This document shows positions 42,001 through 53,063 of a DNA stretch of 64,000 nt, one piece after another (the stretch's first letter is position 1; every line of letters starts with the position of its first letter). The DNA comes from CAIWHR01 sp963781285 (GTDB lineage: Bacteria; Pseudomonadota; Gammaproteobacteria; Burkholderiales; Casimicrobiaceae), in NCBI GenBank assembly GCA_963781285.1, contig CAWAFI010000026.1, forward strand, positions 62,001 to 126,000, in the 5' to 3' direction. A program made the position numbers and the translations under genes. A model generated the notes under the pieces. That model saw only the letters and a program-made list of their open reading frames with translations, did no database searches and was not told where the DNA came from.

Positions 42001-42849
42001 TCACGTGACGGTCTCGGTGGGTGCAAGGCGATGGCGCCGCGGCGGAAAGCATGCGTGTACCGCGACAATCGCCCAATCGGCACGCGTCAGCGTGGGCCGC
42101 GCGTGGAAGACATCGCCGTCGACGCGGTCGATGAGCTCGAGGATCCGGTGGCCGCCAGCGAGGACGCCGCGCAATTCCAGCGCGAGCCGCCATGGCAGCT
42201 TTCGCGCGAGCGGCCGGCCCGACGCGAGCAGCGCGCGCGCGCGCGCCGTCTCGAATGCGAGAAGCGCGCGCCACCGCGTATCGCAACGGGCTTCCCCGAT
42301 CTGCGATTCGTCGACGCCAAAGCGTGCGAGGTCCTGCAGCGGCAGGTAGACACGGCCGCGGCGCCAATCGAGCGCGATGTCCTGCCAGAAGTTCACGAGC
42401 TGGAGCGCGGTGCAGATTGCATCGCTGTGCAGCAGGTTCGCGGGTGTGGCCGCACGGTAGAGGTGGAGCAGGAGCCGCCCGATCGGGTTGGCCGAGCGGC
42501 GGCAGTAGTCGAAGAGGTCGCTCGCAGTTGCATAGCGCGCCGTCGTCACGTCCTGCCGGAATGCCGACAGCAGGTCGCGAAAGGGTGCGAGCGGGAGCCG
42601 ATGCCGGGCGATCGCCGCGGCGAGATCCGCGAATGGCGCTTCGGATGGCGCGGTGCCTGTCGCGATCGCATCGAGCCCGCGTTCATAGTGGTCGAGCGCC
42701 GCCAGGCGCTCGGCCCCGGGCGCATCACCTTCGTCGGCGATATCGTCGGCGGCGCGCGCGAACCGGTAAATGGCGATGACGGCCGGTCGCAGCGACCCCG
42801 GCAGCAGGACCGTTGCGACCGGAAAGTTTTCGTAATGGGCGACGGACAC
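42001..42849 (-). CDS. hpnC: Hydroxysqualene synthase HpnC
   Basis: 282 residues of the squalene/phytoene synthase fold: SVAHYENFPVATVLLPGSLR, IAIYRFARAADDIADEGDAP (first Asp-rich motif), YCRRSANPIGRLLLHLYRAA and LVNFWQDIALDWRRGRVYLP (second). It converts presqualene diphosphate to hydroxysqualene. It starts at a GTG giving VSVAHYENFP, the family start; the longer frame crosses into the tRNA-Leu promoter region. First gene of hpnC-hpnD-hpnE. Confidence 0.93.
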   Translation of the reverse strand: MSVAHYENFPVATVLLPGSLRPAVIAIYRFARAADDIADEGDAPGAERLAALDHYERGLDAIATGTAPSEAPFADLAAAIARHRLPLAPFRDLLSAFRQDVTTARYATASDLFDYCRRSANPIGRLLLHLYRAATPANLLHSDAICTALQLVNFWQDIALDWRRGRVYLPLQDLARFGVDESQIGEARCDTRWRALLAFETARARALLASGRPLARKLPWRLALELRGVLAGGHRILELIDRVDGDVFHARPTLTRADWAIVAVHACFPPRRHRLAPTETVT

Positions 42850-43036
42850 GCTCGATTGCGTGCAAGGTACGATAAGGACCACTTTTCCCCGTGGAGCGCG
42901 GCGCTGGAACCGCACTTTCGGTGGCAACCGAGCCTCGGTTCGGCTATACTTATATGTTGGGCGAAAGCGCCTGCCGGTGATGCGAACTGCGTTGCAAATA
43001 GCAATGGAAACTGCGCTGGAAACCGCGGCGGAAACT

Positions 43037-43121
43037 GCGAAAGTGGCGGAATTGGTAGACGCACCGGCCTTAGGAGCCGGCGGGGCGACCCATGGGGGTT
43101 CGAGTCCCCCCTTTCGCACCA
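43037..43121 (+). tRNA. tRNA-Leu (anticodon TAG)
   Basis: A class II cloverleaf: acceptor GCGAAAG/CTTTCGC, D arm with GGAATTGGTAGACGC, anticodon stem CCGGC/GCCGG around CTTAGGA (TAG), a long variable arm, T loop GTTCGAGTC and encoded CCA. 85 bases. A possible -10 (TATACT) lies near 42945. Just upstream, from about 42993, is a triple imperfect 12-base repeat (GGAAACTGCGCT type). Confidence 0.96.
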
Positions 43122-43151
43122 CGGAACCAAAATAGCAAGGATTCGACGCCC

Positions 43152-44462
43152 ATGCAAACCAGCCTGGAAACCATCGGGACGCTCGAGCGCCGCCTCGACA
43201 TGGCGGTTCCGCTCGCGGAGATCGAGACCGAGGTCGAAAAGCGCCTCGCGCGGCTTGCGAAGAACGTGAAGGTCCCCGGCTTTCGTCCCGGCAAGGTTCC
43301 GCTCAAGATGGTTGCCCAGCAATACGGCCCGCAGGTGCGTTCCGAGGTCATTTCCGACACCTTGCAGGCGAGCTTCAACGATGCGATCCGCGAGCGCAAT
43401 GTCCGTGTGGCCGGCTATCCGCGGATCGAGCCGAAGGTCGGGACCGCGACGCCGGACCAACTCGAATTCTCGGCGGTCTTCGAGGTTTACCCGGAGATCC
43501 GCATCGGGGATCTGGGATCCGTGGTAATCGAGCGTCCGGTGGCGAGGGTCGGTCCCGCCGACGTCGAGCAGACGATCGAAACGCTGCGCAAACAGCGCAC
43601 ACGCTATGAGCACGTGACCCGCGCCGCGAGATCGGGTGACCGTACGATCGTTGATTTCAGCGGCCGCATCGACGGCGTCGAGTTCCCGGGTGGGCAGGCG
43701 AGGGACTTCGCGATCGTTCTCGGCGAGAGCCGGATGTTGCCCGAGTTCGAGGCGGCGGTCACCGGCATGCGCGAGGGTGAGACACGGACAATCGCGCTCA
43801 CGTTCCCGGCCGACTACCACGGCAAGGAAGTGGCAGGAAAGCAGGCGGAGTTCACGCTGACCGTGAAGACGGTGGCAGAACCCCATGTGCCGGATGTCGA
43901 TGCGGAGTTTGCGATTGCCTTCGGCATCGCAAGTGGCGACCTCGGTGAGCTGAGGGCCGAGATCGCAGCCAACCTCGAGCTCGAACTGAAGCGCAAGATC
44001 GAAGGTAAGCTCAAGGACCAGGCACTGGCCGCATTGCGCCGGAAAGCGGAGCTCGCGATCCCGAAATCGCTGGTCGACCTTGAGGCGCAGGACATGGCAG
44101 CGCGGATGGCCGCCGACATGCGGCAGCAGGGAATGAAGGCGGAAGATATCAAGCTCGCCCCCGATCTGATTCGCGCCGGCGCGGAGCAGCGCGTCGCGCT
44201 GGGGCTGGTGCTGGCGGAGGTCGTGCGCGCCAACGGGCTGCAGGCGAAACCCGAACAGGTGAAGGCGATCGTGCAGGAGGCGGCGCAGACCTACGAGCAG
44301 CCCGAAGCAGTGGTGCGATGGCACTACGAAAAGCCCGAGCGCCTGAACGAATTCGAGGCGCTGGCGGTCGAACGCAACGTCGTACAGTGGGTGCTCGAAC
44401 GGGCCAAGGTCGTTAACCAGCCGGCGACGTTCACCGAGTTGATGGGCCCGGCGCGCCAATGA
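43152..44462 (+). CDS. tig: Trigger factor
   Basis: A 436-residue ribosome-bound chaperone and prolyl isomerase. The N-terminal ribosome-binding domain has the signature VPGFRPGKVPLKMVAQQYG; the FKBP-type PPIase domain at about 155-245 has GDRTIVDFSGRIDGVEFPGG, FAIVLGESRMLPEFEAAVTG and ALTFPADYHGKEVAGKQAEF; a helical C-terminal cradle follows. The ATG is the family start; the longer frame lies in tRNA-Leu. First gene of tig-clpP-clpX-lon. Confidence 0.96.
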   Translation: MQTSLETIGTLERRLDMAVPLAEIETEVEKRLARLAKNVKVPGFRPGKVPLKMVAQQYGPQVRSEVISDTLQASFNDAIRERNVRVAGYPRIEPKVGTATPDQLEFSAVFEVYPEIRIGDLGSVVIERPVARVGPADVEQTIETLRKQRTRYEHVTRAARSGDRTIVDFSGRIDGVEFPGGQARDFAIVLGESRMLPEFEAAVTGMREGETRTIALTFPADYHGKEVAGKQAEFTLTVKTVAEPHVPDVDAEFAIAFGIASGDLGELRAEIAANLELELKRKIEGKLKDQALAALRRKAELAIPKSLVDLEAQDMAARMAADMRQQGMKAEDIKLAPDLIRAGAEQRVALGLVLAEVVRANGLQAKPEQVKAIVQEAAQTYEQPEAVVRWHYEKPERLNEFEALAVERNVVQWVLERAKVVNQPATFTELMGPARQ

Positions 44463-44639
44463 CGGCAATCGTAGCGCAGACCCGGTAGCGAGCGCGAGCG
44501 GCCGTCGCGGCGCGGCCTTTCACTCGGGCCGTGGCTCGGGTCCTTCCGGCGGGCGAAGCGCGGCGCGGTTCCTGCCGCTCCCGTTACAATCACGATGCCG
44601 GCCACAACGCGGCAACGGTGCACAACCAGCGAGGCGAAC

Positions 44640-45242
44640 ATGACCGAACCCAGGGGCCTGGGCCTGATCCCGATGGTGATCGAACAGAGTGGGCGTGGCG
44701 AGCGTGCGTACGACATCTACTCGCGCCTGCTGAAGGAACGCGTTGTATTCCTGGTGGGACCGGTCGACGACGCCACCGCCAACCTGGTCGTAGCGCAGAT
44801 GCTGTTTCTCGAGTCGGAGAACCCGGACAAGGACGTCCACTTCTACATCAACTCGCCGGGCGGCTCCATCGCCGCGGGGTTCGCGATCTACGACACGATG
44901 CAGTTCATCAAGCCCGATGTGTCGACGCTATGCGTGGGCATGGCGGCAAGCATGGGCGCTTTCCTGCTGGCGGCAGGTGCGAAGGGCAAGCGTTTCGCGC
45001 TGCCGAACTCGACCGTGCTCATCCATCAGCCGCTGGGTGGGTTCCAGGGCCAGGCATCCGACATCGCGATCCACGCCAAGTACATCCTGTCGCTGCGGGA
45101 GCGGTTGAACCGCCTTCTCGCACAACACTGCGGCAAGCCGATCGAGCAGATCGAACGGGACACCGACCGGGACAATTTTCTCACTGCCGAAGAGGCGGTG
45201 GACTACGGTCTGATCGACAAGGTCTTGCAGAAGCGGGTGTAG
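44640..45242 (+). CDS. clpP: ATP-dependent Clp protease proteolytic subunit
   Basis: A 200-residue serine protease with its triad by count at Ser104 (GMAASMGAF), His129 (VLIHQPLGG) and Asp178 (DTDRDNFL). The start MTEPRGLGLIPMVIEQSGRG includes the short propeptide; GAGG precedes the ATG. It assembles as a tetradecamer with ClpX (next gene, 87 bases on) or ClpA. A TACAAT at 44585 may be its -10. Confidence 0.97.
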   Translation: MTEPRGLGLIPMVIEQSGRGERAYDIYSRLLKERVVFLVGPVDDATANLVVAQMLFLESENPDKDVHFYINSPGGSIAAGFAIYDTMQFIKPDVSTLCVGMAASMGAFLLAAGAKGKRFALPNSTVLIHQPLGGFQGQASDIAIHAKYILSLRERLNRLLAQHCGKPIEQIERDTDRDNFLTAEEAVDYGLIDKVLQKRV

Positions 45243-45329
45243 GACGGGTACAGTCGTTCCGCCGGTCGCGCGCCCCGGGCCCCGGGCGCTCGGTCGGCAA
45301 TCGCACATAGGCACCGACTCACCGAACTG

Positions 45330-46598
45330 ATGGCCGACAAATCGACCGGCGACAAGCTCCTGTATTGCTCCTTTTGCGGCAAGAGCCAGCACGAGGTGCG
45401 CAAGCTCATCGCCGGCCCGTCGGTTTTCATCTGCGACGAATGCATCGAGCTTTGCAACGACATCATCCGCGAGGAGGGTACGACGGCCGAGTCGGCGCGT
45501 GCCGACAAGAGCAAGCTGCCAACCCCGCACGAGATCCGGCAGATCCTCGATCAATACGTTATCGGGCAGGACCTCGCGAAGAAGATCCTTTCGGTGGCCG
45601 TCTACAACCACTACAAGCGGCTGGAGACCGGCACCAAGGATGACGAGGTCGAACTCGCCAAGAGCAACATCCTGCTGATCGGCCCGACCGGCTCCGGCAA
45701 GACGCTGCTCGCGCAAACACTGGCGCGACTCCTCGACGTGCCGTTCGTCATCGCCGACGCGACGACGCTGACCGAGGCTGGCTATGTCGGCGAGGATGTC
45801 GAGAACATCATCCAGAAGCTCCTGCAGAAGTGCGACTACGATATCGAGAAGGCGCAGCGCGGGATCGTCTACATCGACGAAATCGACAAGATCTCGAGGA
45901 AGAGCGACAACCCGTCGATCACGCGCGACGTTTCCGGCGAGGGCGTCCAACAGGCACTGTTGAAGCTGATCGAGGGCACGATCGCCTCGGTACCGCCGCA
46001 GGGTGGCCGCAAGCACCCGAATCAGGAATTCGTGCAGGTGGACACAACGAACATTCTGTTCGTCTGCGGCGGCGCGTTCGACGGGCTGGAGAAGATCGTC
46101 CGCCATCGCACGGCAAAGACCGGTATCGGCTTCGGCGCCGAAGTCTCGAGCCCGGACGATCGCAAGGACATCAGCTTGCTGCTGCGCGAGGCGGAGCCGG
46201 AGGACCTGATCAAGTTCGGTCTCATCCCGGAATTCGTCGGCCGGCTGCCGGTCGTGGCGACACTGGAAGAGCTGGACGAGGCGGCGCTGATCCAGATTCT
46301 GGTCGAGCCGAAGAATGCACTGATCAAGCAGTACCAGAAGATGTTCCGGATGGAGAACGTCGAGCTCGAGATCCGGGAAGGGGCGTTGCGCGCGATCGCC
46401 AGCAAGGCGCTGGCGCGCAAGACCGGCGCACGCGGTCTGCGCTCGATCCTGGAGCAGGTGCTGCTCGACGTGATGTACGACCTGCCGTCGCACAGCAACC
46501 TCGCGCGCGTGGTGGTCGACGAAGCGACGATCGCCAACGACGGCAAGCCGCTGCTGATGTTCGCCGAGCAGCCAAAGGTGGCGTCGGCGCACAGTTAG
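45330..46598 (+). CDS. clpX: ATP-dependent Clp protease ATP-binding subunit ClpX
   Basis: A 422-residue AAA+ unfoldase. The N-terminal zinc domain has Cys13, Cys16, Cys35 and Cys38 (LYCSFCGKS, FICDECIEL). Walker A is LLIGPTGSGKTLLAQTLARL near 115-135, Walker B is GIVYIDEIDKI, the pore loop is AGYVGEDVE, the IGF-type ClpP loop appears as KTGIGFGAEV, and sensor 2 is KTGARGLRSILE. It delivers substrates to ClpP, including ssrA-tagged proteins marked with the help of SmpB. Confidence 0.98.
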   Translation: MADKSTGDKLLYCSFCGKSQHEVRKLIAGPSVFICDECIELCNDIIREEGTTAESARADKSKLPTPHEIRQILDQYVIGQDLAKKILSVAVYNHYKRLETGTKDDEVELAKSNILLIGPTGSGKTLLAQTLARLLDVPFVIADATTLTEAGYVGEDVENIIQKLLQKCDYDIEKAQRGIVYIDEIDKISRKSDNPSITRDVSGEGVQQALLKLIEGTIASVPPQGGRKHPNQEFVQVDTTNILFVCGGAFDGLEKIVRHRTAKTGIGFGAEVSSPDDRKDISLLLREAEPEDLIKFGLIPEFVGRLPVVATLEELDEAALIQILVEPKNALIKQYQKMFRMENVELEIREGALRAIASKALARKTGARGLRSILEQVLLDVMYDLPSHSNLARVVVDEATIANDGKPLLMFAEQPKVASAHS

Positions 46599-46716
46599 CG
46601 GTCGGCCATCGCGCCTGGTCCGCGGCTCAGGGGCGCTGGCGGGCAACGAGTTGGTCCCAGGATATCGCCGTAACCCCATGATGTTGGCGGGGTTTTCTCC
46701 GATTCCCGCCGTGCGG

Positions 46717-46745
46717 CTTGACACCGCCGGCCGCCGGCCCCATGT
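46717..46745 (+). promoter_or_regulatory. Heat-shock (RpoH-type) promoter of lon
   Basis: CTTGACA at 46717-46723 and CCCCATGT at 46738-46745 with a 14-base spacer match the sigma-32 consensus (CTTGAAA, 13-17 bases, CCCCATnT). The lon ATG at 46777 lies about 30 bases downstream, so this also rules out the longer upstream start. Confidence 0.85.
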
Positions 46746-46776
46746 TCCCGTACGAACCCCAATCCGCGAGACCCGC

Positions 46777-49215
<2,439 letters not shown>

Positions 49216-49581
49216 CGACACGAGGGTGCGAGCAGGGTCCCCGCGGAGCGGGGTGCGAGCGTGGCGAGTCGGTGCAGCGAGGCCGACGGCTCGGCATGGG
49301 CATGCTTTGGCAGATGCGGAGGCCGAGGGGGCGCGGAGCAATCCACAAACCACAGGTTGTTCAATCGGCGTCGCGTGTTGCGGCCGTGTGTTCGAGCACC
49401 GCCGCAGCACGCAATTCCCGCGCCACTGCGTCGGTGGCGATCGACGCGCCGTGCGCGCTGCTGCATGTGCTTGACATGCGGAAATCGCGATTGCTATAAA
49501 GCCTGTTCCCGCCGGTCGTCCTGATCGCGCGTTCCGGCCTTATTTCCGCCACTGCGGCATCCAACCCACAAGGGGATCCTC
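49216..49581. other. Intergenic region between lon and hupB
   Basis: 366 bases. The left part has GC-rich partial repeats (GGTGCGAGC twice, CCCCGCGGAGCGGGG self-complementary) that could form a hairpin after lon, without a T-run. The right part carries a strong promoter for hupB. Short frames on both strands look like chance. Confidence 0.5.
49471..49500 (+). promoter_or_regulatory. Sigma-70 promoter of hupB
   Basis: A consensus -35 TTGACA (49471-49476) and TATAAA (49495-49500) are separated by 18 bases (17 if CTATAA is used). The hupB start follows about 80 bases later, giving a leader of roughly 75 bases. Confidence 0.8.
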
Positions 49582-49854
49582 GTGAACAAATCCGAACTGA
49601 TCGACGCGATCGCGCGGTATGCCGACATCTCGAAGGCGGCGGCGGGGCGCGCGTTGGACGCGGCGGTGAATTCGATCACGGCATCCCTCAAGAAGGGCGA
49701 GGTCGTGACCCTCGTGGGCTTCGGCTCCTTCTACGTGGGCAAGCGTACCGCGCGGCAGGGCCGCAATCCACGCACCGGGGCTGCGATTCGCATCCGCGCT
49801 GCGAAAGTGCCGAAGTTCCGCGCTGGCAAAGCGCTGAAGGATGCGGTAAACTGA
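49582..49854 (+). CDS. hupB: DNA-binding protein HU-beta
   Basis: A 90-residue histone-like protein: MNKSELIDAIARYADISKAA, GEVVTLVGFGSFYVGKRTAR, QGRNPRTGAAIRIRAAKVPK and FRAGKALKDAVN. A GTG start with AGGGGA upstream. It bends and compacts DNA as a dimer. The position after lon is the conserved one. Confidence 0.97.
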   Translation: MNKSELIDAIARYADISKAAAGRALDAAVNSITASLKKGEVVTLVGFGSFYVGKRTARQGRNPRTGAAIRIRAAKVPKFRAGKALKDAVN

Positions 49855-49904
49855 TTGGCTTGATCGATAACGCCCGACGGGGTTGCCGCACCCGGCGCGG
49901 GCAC

Positions 49905-49980
49905 GGGTGCTTAGCTCAGCCGGTAGAGCGTCGCCCTTACAAGGCGAATGTCGGCGGTTCGATCCCGTCAGCACCCACCA
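49905..49980 (+). tRNA. tRNA-Val (anticodon TAC)
   Basis: Acceptor GGGTGCT/AGCACCC, D arm GCTCAGCCGGTAGAGC, anticodon stem CGCCC/GGGCG-like pairing around TTACAAG (TAC), T loop GTTCGATCC and encoded CCA. 76 bases. Placed 50 bases after hupB. Confidence 0.95.
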
Positions 49981-50003
49981 AGCGCAGCGCGCGGACCGGT
50001 TTG

Positions 50004-50080
50004 GGAGTGGTAGTTCAGCTGGTTAGAATACCGGCCTGTCACGCCGGGGGTCGCGGGTTCGAGTCCCGTCCACTCCGCCA
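50004..50080 (+). tRNA. tRNA-Asp (anticodon GTC)
   Basis: Acceptor GGAGTGG/CCACTCC, D arm GTTCAGCTGGTTAGAAT, anticodon stem CCGGC/GCCGG around CTGTCAC (GTC), T loop GTTCGAGTC and CCA. 77 bases, 23 after tRNA-Val, so the two are likely cotranscribed. Confidence 0.96.
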
Positions 50081-50087
50081 GAAGACG

Positions 50088-50115
50088 AAGGGCGAACGCG
50101 AGTTCGCCCTTTTTT
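50088..50115 (+). terminator. Intrinsic terminator after tRNA-Val/tRNA-Asp
   Basis: A 10-bp stem AAGGGCGAAC/GTTCGCCCTT with a GCGA tetraloop followed by T residues. It ends the hupB/tRNA transcript ahead of ppiD. Confidence 0.9.
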
Positions 50116-50282
50116 GATGTACCGCGTGCGAACGAGCAAGCCATGAGGGCAGGGGCCCGAATGGCGCGCCCGGGCGTATGCGGAAATCCGGCCAATCGAC
50201 CGACGGGTCGCGCTCGTTCCCGTCGTCTGCTGGTCGACAGTGGTGCCAGCACCTCCGCCGGCGCCGGACGGAGTACCGACGC

Positions 50283-52181
50283 ATGTTCGACATCGTCCAC
50301 AAACACAAGCGTGCCGTCCAGTTCATTCTGGCGCTGATCGCGTTGCCCTTCGCGTTCTTTGGCGTCGACTATTACTTTCGCAGCAGCGAGGGAATCGGCG
50401 AGGTCGCGACGTTCGACGGCGGCAGGATCACGGAGGCAGAGTTCGCCCAATCGCTGCGCGAACAGCAGGAAATGATGACGCGCACGCAGCGCGTGGATCC
50501 AGCGATGTTCGATAACCCCGAGGTTCGCTTCAATATCCTGCAGCAGCTGGTGCATCAGCGGTTGCTAGAAAAGAAGGGCGCCGAACTTCACTTCCGCGTA
50601 TCGAGCGCCCAGATTTTTGATCGCATCGCTGCCGATCCGCGTTTCCGCGACGGCCCTACTTTCTCGCTTGATCATTACAAGCAACTGCTGGCGCGGGCCG
50701 GCATCCCAGAGGCGAGCTACGAGGAGGGCATACGCAAGCAGCTGCTCGCCGAAAAGCTGGTCGATCCGATCGCCCGCGGCGCTATCGTGGCGCGGGCGTC
50801 GGGCGAGGGATTCGTGACAGTGCTCGAACAGCAACGCGAGGTGGCCGTCGCCAACATCGACGCCGCGCCGTTTGTCAAGGACGTGAAGATCGACGACGCG
50901 GCAGCGAAGGCGTTCTACGACGCCAACCAAGGGGCGTTCCGGACCCCCGAGGAAGTGAAATTCGAATACCTGGTGCTGACGCCCGATTCCCTTGCGTCCC
51001 AGCTGACGGTGACGCCCGAAGAGGTCAGGACGCACTACGAGCAAAACCTGAAACAGTACACGAGGGACGAGCAGCGGCAGGCCTCGCATATCCTGATCGC
51101 GGTGAAGCCCGACGCCGCGGATGCCGAGAAGGCGGCGGCGAAGAAGAAGGCCGAAGACCTCTACGCCCAGGCGAAGTCGAACCCGGCGAAATTCGGCGAC
51201 CTGGCGAAGCGCTTTTCGGAAGACCCCGGTTCGGCCGCACAGGGGGGGGACCTCGGAAGCAATCCGCGCGGGACGATGGTAAAGGCATTCGACGACACGG
51301 TGTTCGCGATGAAGCCCGGCGACATCTCGCCGCCGGTGCAGTCCGAGTTCGGCTGGCACGTGATCAAGTTGCTGGGCGTCACGGCGGCGGCGACGCGGCC
51401 GTTCGACGAGGCGAAGGCGCAAATCGAGAGCGATCTCAAGCGCCAGAAGATCGGGCATAAGTTTGCCGGAGCCGCCGATCAGTTCCAGAACCTTGTCTAC
51501 GAGCAGGCGGACACTCTGTCCGGCGTCGCGAAGGCGTTGAACCTGACCCTGCAGACGTCTCCCGCCGTCACCCGCGCGGATGCCCAGCGGCTGGCGCTCG
51601 GCAATGCCAAATTCGTGGCGGCGCTGTTCAGTCCCGAATCGGTGTCCGCCAAGCGCAACACCGAAGCCATCGAAGTCGGCCCGAATACGCTGATGGCGGG
51701 TCGCGTCGTTGAGTACAAGCCGGCCGCGGCGCGCCCGTTCGACGACGTGAAGGAAGAGATTCGGCGCCAACTCACGCTCCGCGAAGCGAGCGAGCTTGCC
51801 CAGAAGGCGGGCAACGAGAAGCTGGCGCTCCTCCAGCAGGGCAAGACCGAGAAGGAGGCGGGGGTGACATTCGGCAAGCCCGTGAGCGTGCTGCGCAACC
51901 AGATGCAGCCCGGCTTCTCACCGGGAGCTCTGGCCCGGGTGTTTCAGGTCGACGCGGCGAAGGTCCCGCAATACGTGGGAGCGCCGAACGAGCGCGGTGG
52001 TTTCGCGATCTTCAAGGTGCTGAAAGTGGTCGCGCCGCCGGTGTCCGATCCGGCGAAGCTCGCCGCGGCGGCAACGCGGATCGGCGACATGCAAAGCCGC
52101 GAGGTCTTTGACGCCTACATCGCGACGCTAAAGGCGAAGTCCGACGTCCGAATCAATCAGGCAAATCTCGACAAGAAGTGA
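50283..52181 (+). CDS. ppiD: SurA N-terminal/PpiD-type periplasmic peptidyl-prolyl isomerase
   Basis: 632 residues. A short cytoplasmic start and single transmembrane anchor (MFDIVHKHKRAVQFILALIA, LPFAFFGVDYYF) precede a SurA-like chaperone region, FNILQQLVHQRLLEKKGAEL. A parvulin domain follows at about 255-365 (RQASHILIAVKPDAADAEKA, AKRFSEDPGSAAQGGDLGSN, GDISPPVQSEFGWHVIKLLG), then a C-terminal SurA-like half. It assists folding of secreted and outer membrane proteins. The ATG at 50283 is the family start. Confidence 0.94.
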   Translation: MFDIVHKHKRAVQFILALIALPFAFFGVDYYFRSSEGIGEVATFDGGRITEAEFAQSLREQQEMMTRTQRVDPAMFDNPEVRFNILQQLVHQRLLEKKGAELHFRVSSAQIFDRIAADPRFRDGPTFSLDHYKQLLARAGIPEASYEEGIRKQLLAEKLVDPIARGAIVARASGEGFVTVLEQQREVAVANIDAAPFVKDVKIDDAAAKAFYDANQGAFRTPEEVKFEYLVLTPDSLASQLTVTPEEVRTHYEQNLKQYTRDEQRQASHILIAVKPDAADAEKAAAKKKAEDLYAQAKSNPAKFGDLAKRFSEDPGSAAQGGDLGSNPRGTMVKAFDDTVFAMKPGDISPPVQSEFGWHVIKLLGVTAAATRPFDEAKAQIESDLKRQKIGHKFAGAADQFQNLVYEQADTLSGVAKALNLTLQTSPAVTRADAQRLALGNAKFVAALFSPESVSAKRNTEAIEVGPNTLMAGRVVEYKPAAARPFDDVKEEIRRQLTLREASELAQKAGNEKLALLQQGKTEKEAGVTFGKPVSVLRNQMQPGFSPGALARVFQVDAAKVPQYVGAPNERGGFAIFKVLKVVAPPVSDPAKLAAAATRIGDMQSREVFDAYIATLKAKSDVRINQANLDKK

Positions 52182-52314
52182 TTTCGACGCGGTCGTGTGC
52201 GGGGACCGCTCGCCTTGCATTGCCTTGAGGGGCGAGCACGGGCAGCGCCGGTCGGGCAGGTGAATCAGCGCCAGAATGTGGCGGGGAATTCGGCGACCCG
52301 TGGGCCGCCCTATT

Positions 52315-52833
52315 TCATTGCGCCGCCGCCCGTGCGGGCGCCGCGGGCCCGCATCGGTCGCGGACGATTACTTCGAGCCTTTCTTTTTCCTTCCGCTTCA
52401 TACTGTCGTCCATGTAGACGATTTCGCCCTGTTCATTGATCCGCTGCAGCAGCAGGTCGGCTTGGTACATCCGGATCTGGCTCCGCGCGTCGATGCAGAA
52501 TTGTTGCCGGTTTGCTTCATCGATACGCGTCTGCTCTGCTTTTTTCTGTTCTTCGACACGCTGCGCCTGCCGCTTCTTCAGCTCGGCATCCTGGTTTGCC
52601 AGGTCCTTGATCGCGTCCGGGTTTGCCGCCGAGGTCGGGGCGTTGACGACCTCGGATTTCACGTTGACGGGTGGCGGCTGGTCGGAATAGGTGACGCGGC
52701 CGTTCGCATCGACCCATTTGTAGAGCGCCGCGCCCGCCGGCGCGGCCGCGAACAGGAGCGCCGCCGCCGCGACGGAGAACGCGGCAACGTGGGTCAAGCC
52801 TCTCGGGGCGGGATATGGCCGCAGCATGATCAT
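52315..52833 (-). CDS. DUF4124 domain periplasmic protein
   Basis: 172 residues: a signal peptide (AAFSVAAAALLFAAAPAGAA), the DUF4124 motif ALYKWVDANGRVTYSDQPPP, then a charged coiled-coil segment (AELKKRQAQRVEEQKKAEQT) and a basic end. A common small periplasmic family of proteobacteria without known function. Start at 52833 or two codons later. Confidence 0.88.
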   Translation of the reverse strand: MIMLRPYPAPRGLTHVAAFSVAAAALLFAAAPAGAALYKWVDANGRVTYSDQPPPVNVKSEVVNAPTSAANPDAIKDLANQDAELKKRQAQRVEEQKKAEQTRIDEANRQQFCIDARSQIRMYQADLLLQRINEQGEIVYMDDSMKRKEKERLEVIVRDRCGPAAPARAAAQ

Positions 52834-53030
52834 CGTCGTCTTGGACTAGGGCGGAGGCACCGTAACACGACTTATGACATTGGCAAGGTAATCGAATGCG
52901 CGCCGAACGTCAAACGGCCGTTCGACCGCCCCGCCAACCCGCCGGGCCGGCTGTCGGATCGGTCCCGCATTGCGAGCCAGCAAGGCGTCCAGGCGGGCAG
53001 GGAGCCCCTGCTCGCCGCTGGCGACGCGGG

Positions 53031-53036
53031 TATAAT
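53031..53036 (+). promoter_or_regulatory. -10 element of guaB
   Basis: A perfect TATAAT 28 bases before the guaB ATG. No good -35 is visible at 16-18 bases, so activator dependence or a weak -35 is possible. The leader would be about 20 bases, with AGGAGA close to the start. Confidence 0.6.
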
Positions 53037-53063
53037 TCGTTTTTGCGCATAGGAGAAACCCGC

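Noticed and set aside
45243..45329. GC-rich inverted repeat between clpP and clpX as a terminator
   Set aside because: The CCCCGGGCCCCGGG pairing has several register options and no T-run, and clpX is expected to be cotranscribed.
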